DNA from: Tilletiopsis washingtonensis
Lineage: Eukaryota > Basidiomycota > Exobasidiomycetes > Entylomatales
Direction of reading: 5' to 3'
Length of the DNA: 64,000 nt
NCBI RefSeq assembly: GCF_003144115.1
Contig: NW_020311998.1
Span: forward strand, 880,581 to 944,580
Shown here: positions 35,227 through 44,528 of the stretch, in pieces
Numbering within the stretch: the first letter of the stretch is position 1
Layout of the letters: each line of letters starts with the position of its first letter
Made by a program: the position numbers and the translations under genes
The notes under the pieces: model-generated
The model's input: the letters and a program-made list of their open reading frames with translations, nothing else
What the model was told of the DNA's origin: nothing
The model's database searches: none

Positions 35227-35234
35227 TGACGTCA
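35227..35234 (+). promoter_or_regulatory. CRE-like palindrome TGACGTCA
   Basis: A perfect eight-base CRE/ATF bZIP site 102 bases before the start codon of the DUF3292 gene. bZIP factors of the Atf1/ATF-CREB class bind this sequence in fungi. Seen directly; that it works here is inferred. Confidence 0.4.
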
Positions 35235-35335
35235 GGTGCAGCCTCGGCCGCACGCTGCACGCCGCATCAGACGTGGACCCTCGCGCCATCTTGTGCGGTC
35301 CTGCTCGCCTCGCACCACGACGTCTTCGCACCAAC

Positions 35336-37951
35336 ATGACCACCCCGGGCCAGCCTCTCGAGCTGCCGCCCGTGCAGGCGCAACAGCCGGCGCCAGCGCT
35401 GGGCGCAGACGGCACCGCGGCGCCGCCGCCCGCGGCGCACGACAGCAAGACGACGACGCTCGTCGGCGCCGTGCTGGGCGACGCCAGCGCCCAGGCGCAC
35501 CGCGAGCACCACGAGGTGAAGCGCAGCCACGTCGAAAAGGCAGACGTCACGCCCGAGCACGTCAAGGACATCGACGGCGCAGATGATGAGGCACCTGCTG
35601 TGGCTGATGGCGACCCGGACCGCGCCGACGACCCGGGCCTTGATGACCTCGGCTGGAGCGAGGACCCAAGCGTGCCTATCCCGTGAGCAGCGCAGCGTTG
35701 CCCGCCTGCTGCAGTGCTGAGCGCGTTCCTACAGCGTGGTGAAGAGCATCAAGAACGAGGAGCTCTGGCTGCTGATCCGCCGCTTCAACGGCGTAAGCTG
35801 CTCCGCCGAGCTGTGTGAGCTTATCTTGAGCTGACGGCGCCCGCCTGCAGCAAGTCGCGCACGTCAAGAAGCTCGACGAGCCGCCGCAGGGCGGCATCGA
35901 CCTGAACATCGCCGACAAGGTGCGCAGCATGCGTGGCAGCCTGGCTGGACGTCACTGACACCCCACGCAGGACCCCTTCACGCCCGAGAAGCTCAAGGCG
36001 ACGCTCGAGCGTCTCTACCTCACCATCGGCCTCGGCCTCGCCGCCTTTGTCAAGCACATCGCGCGCGTGCGCTCGTGGCATGAGCGCCGGCGCAGCTCCG
36101 TCTTCGCGGCGACGTACACGCTGGCGTGGGTGCTGGACATCGTCGTGCCCGTGTTCCTGCTCTTCACCATGGTGCTGCTCGTCTCGCCGCGTGCCCGCGC
36201 CGTGCTCTTCCCGCACGCGCCGCTCGCCGCCATCTCGGCCAAGACGGGCGAGGCACGCGTGCCGCAGGCGGGCCATCTCGGCTCCGAGTCGCTCACCGGC
36301 GCGCAGGAGGCGTACAAGGGCGAGGCGGCCGAGATGGAGGCGCAGAACGCCGTCAAGAGCATCTCGAAGCTCGCCATCACGACTGCGGTGGGCGGAGGCG
36401 CCAAGAGCACCGATGACACCAAGGCGCTGAGCGACGACAGCGAGGATGAGCACGACGCACAGGAGAAGGAGAAGGGCGTCGTCAAGAAGGCCGAGCCGCT
36501 GTCCACCGTCACTGGCCATGCCGTCTCGGCGCAGACGACAGCTGCTGGCACTGGCGCGGAGAAGACGGACGCTGCGACCGCCGAGGCCGTCGATGCGGGC
36601 CTCTGGGCGTCGATGCAGCCCTTCCTGCACATTCTCGAGGTGAGCTCGGCGGTCATGCGATGCCAGTGCCAGGCTGACACGACTCGCTTCCACAGGACAT
36701 CGCTGTGAGCCTCGATCACTGACGGGCGAATCGCTCACGCTGACCCCCTGCTGCAGGACACATGGGAACGCTTCGGCAATGCCCTGTCCCCGACCGCGCC
36801 GTTTAGACAGCACCACGCACGCGTCTTTCTCGCCGGCATCATTGCGCCCATCGTGCTGGCGTCCTACTTCATCTCCTCGTACATGGTCTACCGCGGCACT
36901 ACGGCTGGCGTCGGCTTTGCCTTCTTCGCGCAGCCGCTGTTCGACCGCGTGCGCATGTCGGACCTGCGCAAGTGGCTCGACAAGAACGTGCCGGACTGGC
37001 CGCGCTACCTCGAGCTGCGCAACTCGATCCTCAAGGGCGTGCCCACCAATGCCCAGCTGACCCTGACGCTGCTGCGCCTCGGCGAGGCCAACAAGTCGCC
37101 CCTGCCTCCGCCGCCGCCGCCGGACGCGGCGCCCGAGGCCACGGCGCGCGAGGGTCTCGACATGGCGGATGACCCGAACCTGCCCGAGGAGTACCGCGAG
37201 CAGCTGCGTGCTGCCGCGGCGGAGAAGCAGGCCAAGGATGCCCAGGCTGAGCAGGAAGAGGAGGAGAAGGAGAAGGAGAAGACGCCCAAGAAGCGCAGTC
37301 GCATCATGCGCCTGTTCAAGGGTGAGTGCACTGCAGAGAGCGTCCGCAAGTGCAACAGGCTAACCCTTGCTTTCAGGTGCAACCGCCGGTGCTGTCGAGA
37401 CGGGCCTCGGCGCGAACCGTGTCAAGGCGACAGCCGGCTTCGAGTCGGCGAAGCGCAAGGTTGGCGTCGTGAAGCGCGAGCTGGGGCCCGACGCACAAGG
37501 CGATGGCCCCTCGTCCTTCCACGGGCGGCATCGCGGCAAGCGTGGCCTGCTGCTCATCAGCACGACGGCCACGACGCCGTGCATCTCCTTTGAGCGCAAG
37601 CTGCCCGCCGGCGCGCGCGCTGCGCAGGCTGCGGCCGACGCTGCCAAGAAGGCGGCACCCGCGGGCGAGGAGACGACGACGAGCCGCAAGCTGGCGCAGA
37701 CGGCGCAGAACGCACGCCCGGCGCCGCTGTTCTCGATCCAGATCGACGACATTGCCGCGGTGCGCAAGCTGGGCGGCCTCGGCATTGCCGGCAAGCTCGT
37801 CGTTGGCTGGGCGCTGGACAGCGTCGTCGCCGACGGCCTGGAGATCACGACGACGCAGGGCGAGACGTTTGTCATCTCGGCCCTGCCGCGGCGCGACGAG
37901 GTGTTCAACCGCATCATTGCGATGGGCTCGACGAAGTGGGAGTCGTGGTAG
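35336..37951 (+). CDS. DUF3292 membrane protein with GRAM-like C-terminus
   Basis: A fungal protein of unknown function. Exons: 35336-35682, 35735-35792, 35851-35919, 35971-36639, 36696-36704, 36757-37321, 37377-37951, giving 763 residues. The N-terminal 115 residues are acidic and disordered. The DUF3292 core starts at VKSIKNEELWLLIRRFNGQVAHVKKL, then PFTPEKLKATLERLYLTIGL. One hydrophobic stretch (YTLAWVLDIVVPVFLLFTMV) and a second after a charged loop (VFLAGIIAPIVLASYFISSY) suggest membrane insertion by two hairpins. A Glu/Lys coiled segment follows (EEEEKEKEKTPKKRSR). The C-terminus (GLLLISTTATTPCISFERKL, an Ala/Lys insertion of about 50 residues, FSIQIDDIAAVRKLGGLG, GETFVISALPRRDEVFNRII, ending KWESW) has the strand pattern of a GRAM/PH domain, my inference. 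A 9-nt exon encodes Asp-Ile-Ala. Confidence 0.85.
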
Positions 37952-38453
37952 AGCTGCGGCGCAAAAAGCAGTGGAGACGTGGCACATAGAGACTCCGGAC
38001 TGGCTTCATTCTCTCGCGTCATCGAGGACATGGCACTCGGCGCGGGCCTCCATGCCGTGCAGCAATAGCATGTATCCCTTCTGCCAGATCCAGCGTGTCG
38101 AGCGCCTCACGTTGGATTTGGCAGCTGCAGCGCTCAGGAAGCCGAGGCCGGCTCGCGTGCTGCTGCTGGCGGTGGGAGCAGCCGGGCGGCGTGGCGTGAG
38201 AGCAGACCGCGAGAGCAACACTTCCGCGGCGGCGCCACAAGCGCGCAGCCTCTGTGCGGCTGCTGATGCTCGAGCGCGCGCAGACGACTCGCCCTCCTGA
38301 ACACCATCTGCTCCTGACTCATTCGCCGGCTCGCAGCGGCGCAGGCCCTTCTCTGCTCCATCTCCTCTCAGCGCGGGCACCGCTGCCCTCTGCTGCGCCC
38401 TGCGCCTGCCTGCCTAACCTTGCGCCGGCGCTGCGTCGCGCTCCGAGCTCAGC
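37952..38453. other. Intergenic, DUF3292 to SCY1
   Basis: 502 bases between tandem + genes. The last 100 bases before 38454 are pyrimidine-rich. No TATA box, no further gene seen. Confidence 0.5.
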
Positions 38454-41400
38454 ATGGCGTCCTTCCTCTCGCAGGCCTCGTCGTACTTGTGCGTTGCTGT
38501 GCCGCTGCTGTCCACCTCTGCCGCTGACCACACATCCACAGTGGGCGCACGCACATCGCCTCGACGTACACCATCGACGATGCTGTGCCAGCCGTGCATG
38601 CGGGGCTGTGGAAGATCCAGCGCGCCTCGCGCAAGGCATCGGCGGCGCCTGCAGCTGCGGCCGGCGCCGGCGCCTCGGGCTCAGCAGCAGCCAGCGCTAG
38701 CAGCAATGGCAGCGGCAGGGACGTGGTCAGCGTGTGGAGCCATGCGTTCACGGCGAGAGGACAGGAGCGTGTTGCTGTGGCCGAGATGCTGAAGAAGGAG
38801 GTGAGTCGGACGCGAAGCTGCTGCGGGCAAGCGAGGGAGCCGGGCGGATCCTGCGGCGAGGCCATGCGATGCTACTGCCGCGAGGCAGCGCAAGCAAGGC
38901 CAGGGCCCCGCAAGCCGCCGTGCCGCTGCTACAGCCGCCCTGCATACCTGGGCGTGAAGGCGTGTGGCTATCAGCTCGCCGGGGAGGCATCGCGAGCTCG
39001 CCGGACACCGCTGTAGTGCTAACATCGGCGGCTCCCACAGGCCGCCTCTCTGACACGGCTACGGCATCCCTGCGTGCTCGAGACCGTTGAGCCCCTGGAG
39101 GAGACGCGCTCCGAGCTCATCTTCGCCACGGAGCCGGTGCTTGCTCCACTCTCAGCTGCGCTGCTCTCGGGAGAGAGCGCGGGTCGCGCCGCAGACGGCG
39201 TGCAGCTCGATGAGGTGGAGATACAGAAGGGCGTGCTGCAGGTGGCGAGGGCGCTCGAGTTCCTGCATACTGCGAAGATGGTGCATGGCAACCTCAACAC
39301 CGATGCGGTGCTCATCAATGCCAAGGTGAGTCGGGCAGCGTGGGGCAAGCGTGGAAGCCACGGGGGCGAATGAGAGCGTGAGCCGTACAAGTGGCGACGG
39401 AGCGCAGTGCTGGATTGTCGGCCCTGTTCGCAGGCCAGCTGCTGACTGTGCTGCGATCAGGGCGATTGGAAGCTCGCAGGCTTCTCCTTTCTCACGCCAC
39501 TCGCTGGCGCCAACAGTGCTGCTCCTGCATGGTCGCTCGACTACGACCCCTCCCTGCCGCCGCAGCTGAGCCGCGACTTCAACTACGTGGCGCCCGAGTA
39601 CGCGCTCGACGAGCGCCTCGAGCCGGCCAACGACATGTATTCGCTGGGCTGCCTGGTGTTCGCGATCCACTCGCGCGGCAGCCCGCCGTTCCGGAACCGC
39701 AACGCCATCACGAACATCCGCGCCAACGCCGAGGAGCTCGGCACCAAGCTCGGCGACCCGGCGTGGGCGCGGCTCGGCAAGGACGTGCTAGAACTGCTCA
39801 GCACGCTGCTCACGCGCTTTCCCGGCGCGCGGCCCTCGGCGGCAGAGTTTCAGAACAGCCAGTACTTCAACAACGTGCTGGTGCGGACGCTCAAGTTCAT
39901 GGAGCGCGACAACTTTGCCGGGCGCACAAAGGAGGAGCGCGTGCAGTTCCTCAAGGGCCTGCTCAAGATCATGGACCAGTTCTCGCACCGGCTGCAGCAC
40001 CGCAAGGTGCTGCCTGCGGTGAGTGCAATAGGGCGCGGCAGGAAGACTCCGTGCTGACGCTCTCTGGCCAGCTGCTCGAGCTGATGAACGACCGCACGCT
40101 CCTGCCCTTCATCCTGCCGAACGTCTTCGTCATCAGCCAGAACCTGAGCTCGATCGAGTTCACCAGCAACGTGCTGCCGCGTCTCAAGCCGCTCTTCAGC
40201 GTGCAGGACCCGCCGCAGAACCAACGTGAGTGGCGCTGTGCGACTTGCGCAACGCACATAGCTAACACAAGCCCGCAGTCATCCTGCTCGACCAGATTGA
40301 GCTGTTCGTGACCAAGACGACGCCGCCGATCTTCCGCGAGGAGGTGACGCCGCTGCTGTACTCTGCGCTCGAGGCCGAGCAGGTCATGGTGCAGGAGCGC
40401 GCGCTGCAGACCGTGCCGCGCCTGTGCGAGATCCTCGAGTTCTCGCACGTCAAGGAGGTGCTGTTCCCGAACATCGCAAAGGTGAGGGTCGCTCGGAGCG
40501 TCATCGCTGCTCGCTCGCTGATATGCGGCCGCTCCACAGCTGTTCAGCAAGACCAAGGTGCTCTCCTGCAAGATCAGCACGCTCATGTGCTTCCACTCGA
40601 TGATCGGCGTGCTCGACAAGTTCACGCTCACGGAGAAGCTGGTGCCAATCCTTGCGCGCGTCAAGACGCGCGAGCCGTCGGTGATGGTGAGTGTGCTGAG
40701 CGTGTCATTGTTTGCGCATGATTGACGGCCTCCAGATTGCCATCCTGGCCGTGCACGAGGCGATGGCGAAGAAGGTCGACCGCGAGACGCTCGCCGTGGC
40801 CATCATCCCGCAGGTGGGTCGAGGCCGGGCGCTCAGACCGGAATACAGCTCACACGCACGCGCAGCTCTGGGCGATGTCGATGGGCGCACAGCTCACCGC
40901 GGATCAGTTTCAGCGCTTCATGAAGACGGTGCGCGAGATGGGCGAGCGAGTCGAGAAGGAGCGTGAGTGAGAGCCTGGGCCTGCGCGGTGTACATCGCTC
41001 AAAGGACCGCTTTCGCAGACATGCTACATCTGCGCGAGCAGCGCAACATGCAGGAGCACACGGAGAGCTACGTCGGCGCCGGCGCCAATGGCCGCGCGGC
41101 TGGAGGCGGCAGCCTTGGTGGTGGCGTGACGGGTATCGGCTCGAGCGGCGAGATTGACTTTGCCACGCTCGTCGGCGGCGGCCCGACGTCTTCAGCAGCG
41201 CGCGCTGAGGTGCCGCGCGATGCCGCTGCCACGAGTGCGGATCCGTTTGGCTGGGACGACTTGGTGAGTGATGCGTTGGGCGCAGCCAGGCGACCGCTCA
41301 CCACGGTGCACACAGGGGAGCACGTCGAACACGCCTGCAGCCGTCACGCCTGCCCTCACCCCTTCGCATACTGGCTCGCTCGGCCGGCCAGCTGCCGTCA

Positions 41401-41966
41401 CTCCGGCCCTCACGCCCTCGCACACCGGCACACTCGGCCGGCCAGCCGCAACCAGTGCTGCACTTCCTGCCTTTGCTGCGCCACCCTTGGCCACGCGCTC
41501 GGCGCTGGCTCCTCCGCCGTCGTCTTCACCACGGCCATCGCTGCAGGCCGCGTACAGCTCGAGCAGTCTCGGCGGCAGCAGCACCTCGGCGGCACCGCCC
41601 GGGTGGGCCGGCAGCACGCTGGCGCCTGCGCCCCGCAACTCGCTACCTCCCGCCGCACCCGCCTCGACCAGCGGCCCGAACTACAACCTCAATCTCGAGC
41701 CGGCCTCCGGCTTTGGCTCCACTGCACTTGCGCCCAGCAGCTTTGGCAGTCTGCCGCCGCTGCAGCCACAGACGTCCAGTCTGGGCTTCAGCTCCCTCGC
41801 GCCTGCTCCTGCGCCCGCGGCACCGCCAAAGGCGCCCGCGGCGCTCTCGGGCCCGCCGGGCTGGGGCGGCGCCGTGCTGCAGCCGACGGCGCGCGCCGGC
41901 AGCTCGGCGCCCAAGGCCGGCGCTGCTGGCAACAACGCCTGGGACGACTTCGACCCCTTGCGCTGA
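38454..41966 (+). CDS. SCY1: SCY1-like pseudokinase with HEAT repeats
   Basis: SCYL family proteins work in clathrin/COPI vesicle traffic and are catalytically dead kinases. Exons: 38454-38488, 38542-38800, 39041-39325, 39461-40018, 40072-40225, 40279-40481, 40540-40686, 40736-40813, 40866-40962, 41019-41263, 41316-41966, giving 903 residues. Kinase-like domain at about 15-330: the catalytic loop reads HGNLNTDAVLIN (His180, no Asp) and the DFG position reads AGF (199-201), so phosphotransfer is unlikely; YVAPEYAL and DMYSLGCLVFAIHSRGSPPF are retained. HEAT repeats follow (about 340-620, e.g. PNVFVISQNLSSIEF, FREEVTPLLYSALEAEQVMV). The C-terminal third is Pro/Ser/Ala-rich, with a 54-bp tandem duplication and short DPFGWDDL and AWDDFDPLR motifs that may bind adaptor or clathrin partners. 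Intron 2 is 240 nt; the others are 50-135. Confidence 0.93.
41337..41444 (+). repeat. SCY1: Two-copy 54-bp tandem repeat inside SCY1
   Basis: Two adjacent copies (41337-41390 and 41391-41444), each encoding AAVTPALTPSHTG(S/T)LGRP. The protein copies differ at one residue while the DNA differs at several silent sites, so the duplication is not recent or is held by selection. The Thr-Pro pairs are possible phosphosites. Confidence 0.85.
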
Positions 41967-42150
41967 ATGAGACGCGCTGTCACCGGTCGAGTGGACGAGC
42001 GAGTCATGAGACACGCTCTGTGTTGATGGCAAGAGTCGTTGCAAAGGGGTGAATAGGTACAGGTACAGTAAGGGGGGCGGGCAGCCGGTGCAGGCGCGGT
42101 GAAAGAGCGTGAGGGAGCAGAGAGCAGAGGCAGCATGGGCGCTGGAGCAC

Positions 42151-43434
42151 CTAATCGAGCTTGTGCTGCTCGGCACGACGGCGGCCACGGCGACCGTAGT
42201 CGATCTCCTCGCCGTCCGACTTGGAGGCCGAGGTGGCCGAGACGGGCGTGGCCGTCGACGAGCGGCTCGCGGCGCGACTGTGGCCGGCCTTCTCGTCGAC
42301 GAGCGAGCGCGACGGCGGGCGGTCGGAGCTCGTGATGATCTGCTGGCTCTCGTACGTCCAGTCGCCCTCGCGGCGGCGCACGCGGTGCGCGGCGCACACG
42401 CCGAGCGAAGCGAGCACGCTGCAGACGGTGGCGACGAGCGCGAGCCAGAAGGCGGCGCCGTAGCGCACGTCCATCACCGCCTGGCCCAGCGTCTCTTGGG
42501 CGTTGGAGCCGTTGAGACGCATGTGCGCCGGAACGAAGAGAGCAAGGTCGATGATGTAGGCAATGAGCGTGATGAAGGTCGAAAAGAGCGAGACGAGAGG
42601 CGCCAGGCGGCGAGGACGACGCAGAGCCCAGAGCAGAGCGGGCAGCGTCAGGAAGGTGAGTGCGGCGGCGACGGGGTGCAGCACGAGCTGAGGATGGCGT
42701 GTCAGCACGGAGTGAGAAGAGTGGAGGAGACGGACGAAGTGGCGCGGCATGTGATGATGCGAGGCGACCATCTGCAAGGCGCAGCAATGCGACACTGAGG
42801 CCTGCCTCGCTGTGGCGCGGCCATGTCCAGTGCGAGCGTGGCGATGCCGAGCAGCAGCATGGCGTGCACGCCACAAGCCCAGCCTACACTGCACTGCATG
42901 CTCTCCCAGAGGGACGCACGTCTGCCCCGCAGTGCGCCCCCTGCATCGCCCTATGGCCCCGCCCCGCCACGCTCCCTCTCTCGCACCGCACTCACCGCCT
43001 TGGCCAGGCCGGCGTTGAAGAACTCGTCTGTGATGCTGCTGTAGTTGCTCGCCGTCCAGCCGAGGCTGGTGGGCGCGCAGTTGAAGCCGGCGGGCGTGAG
43101 CACCGTGCCGTCGAAGAGCGTCTCGGCGGGCGTGCCGGTGCAGATGCTCCAGATGCCAAAGATGGAGAACTGGTAGAAGGAGAGGTCGAAGCGGAGGAAG
43201 TCGACTGCGGCAGGTGACGGGCGTCAGTGCATTGTCCTGCATCATCCATGCGACAGAGCGAGCGGCCCAGGTCGAAGCTCATCTAACGCAATGACCCTTC
43301 ATCGCCATGTCGCCTCGCTACTCACCCGAGAGGATGCGCGGCAGGCCGACGCTGACGATGACCTGCAGCACGAAGCTGGCCAGCGTGAGGAGCAGCGGCG
43401 CATACACGAGCGCGAGGCGCGTGGGCAGCTTCAT
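42151..43434 (-). CDS. SUR7/PalI family four-helix membrane protein
   Basis: Plasma-membrane protein of the SUR7 (eisosome) / PalI-Rim9 (pH sensing) family. Exons: 43434-43326, 43204-42996, 42687-42151, giving 284 residues. TM1 is at about 9-30 (LVYAPLLLTLASFVLQVIV). The extracellular loop carries the claudin-like GIWSICTG (Trp55, Cys58) and FNCAP (Cys79) plus an N-glycosylation site NYSS. TM2 is at AAALTFLTLPALLWAL, TM3 at FSTFITLIAYIIDLALFV (followed by PAHMRL) and TM4 at AAFWLALVATVCSVLASLG. A cytosolic tail of about 80 residues is rich in Arg, Ser and acid, ending GRRGRRRAEQHKLD. Whether it belongs to the PalI or the SUR7 branch cannot be told by eye. Intron 2 is 308 nt, long for this genome. 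A 36-base purine run (pyrimidine on the coding strand) sits just before the start. Confidence 0.88.
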
Positions 43435-44528
43435 GGCGGGCTTGAGGCTCGCGCACGCGGAGGGAAGGGAGAGGGAGAGGGAGGAGGGGAAGGGTGCGGG
43501 GAAGGCGCAGGCGCGCGAACCACGGCAGAGAGGCAGAGGAGGCGCAGAAGCGGAGAGGCAGCGCAGAGAGCAAGGCAGCGCTCTCACACCGTCGCCCCTC
43601 TGTCGCTCTGCTGCCGGGCCCTGAAGCTAAATTCGCGGCAGATGCGCACTCTGCGCAGAAAAGACGCGTTTGGCGGCGCTGCTGACAGGTGCAGCTGCAC
43701 GGCAGGCGAGCAGCGCATGCGCAGACAGCCGATGCGCTGCAGGTGCCGAGCGAGTGGCTCGCTGCCGGTGCCGCGCCTCGGCCACGGCCGGCCCATGGCG
43801 GCTTCCATGGCAGGGGCCGCCGCGCTCCAGTCAGAGTCAGCAGGCAGGGCAGCAGCAGCTCATCTTCAGCAGCGGCAGCCTGAGCAGGCAGAGAGCGCTG
43901 AAGTGCACGGGAGCAAGCAGGGACAGAAGCATCCCGCACCGTTGCAGCGGCAGCGGCGGCGAAGCGCAAGTCGAGTGTGAGCCGAGCCAGGCACGGCCGA
44001 TGCCGAGCGCCGCGGCCGCAGGACAGCGGCGTTCAGCTTGGCGCTCCGCCGGTCGTGCGCTCGCCGCTGCGTGCTGCGTCTGCCGCGCTGGAGGCCGCAG
44101 TCGCGTGGGAGGCGAAGGCGAGCCGCCGGAGCCGCACAGCAGCGTCAGGCAGCGGCCGGCTCGGCCTCATCGTCGCTGGCTCGTGGCAGAGGCCAACGAA
44201 GCACGGCGCTCTCATGTCTGCTGCCAGGGGGGCGCGGCGTTGCAATCACCGCCGCCCGCGCTCGCCACAGACGAAAGGGCGCGGGGAGCGGAGCTTGGGC
44301 CGAGGTACCGCGGAGCGCATGTCCCGCGCCTGTGGCGGGCAGCCCTCCGAGCGATACACGCCATCTCGTTCTGGCCGACAAGCTCTATTGGACGCCCGCT
44401 CTGGGGGATTGCGCAGCGATACAACAGGGACCGGGGGCATGCGGGAGACGTACGAGTGACGAGAAGCGCGCAAAGAGGCGAGGGAGACAGGAGAAGAGAG
44501 ATGAAGGGAAATGCACGAAGTTGCCTCC
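43435..44528. other. Intergenic, upstream of the SUR7/PalI gene
   Basis: 1.09 kb between two - strand genes. Besides the purine run at 43459-43494 I find no element. Long frames on the + strand here are compositional. Confidence 0.5.
43459..43494 (-). promoter_or_regulatory. 36-base pyrimidine tract before SUR7/PalI start
   Basis: An unbroken purine run on the + strand, so an unbroken C/T run on the coding strand, ending 25 bases before the start codon. Such tracts mark transcription start zones in many fungal promoters; it could also form triplex-prone DNA. Confidence 0.45.

Larger units (their letters stand above)
34035..35335. other. Divergent intergenic region
   Basis: 1.3 kb between outward-pointing genes. 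It holds a TATATAT at 34235 and a palindromic TGACGTCA at 35227. The other frames here are GC artefacts. GA-microsatellite bits (GAGAGAGAGA) occur near 34085 and 34605. Confidence 0.5.
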
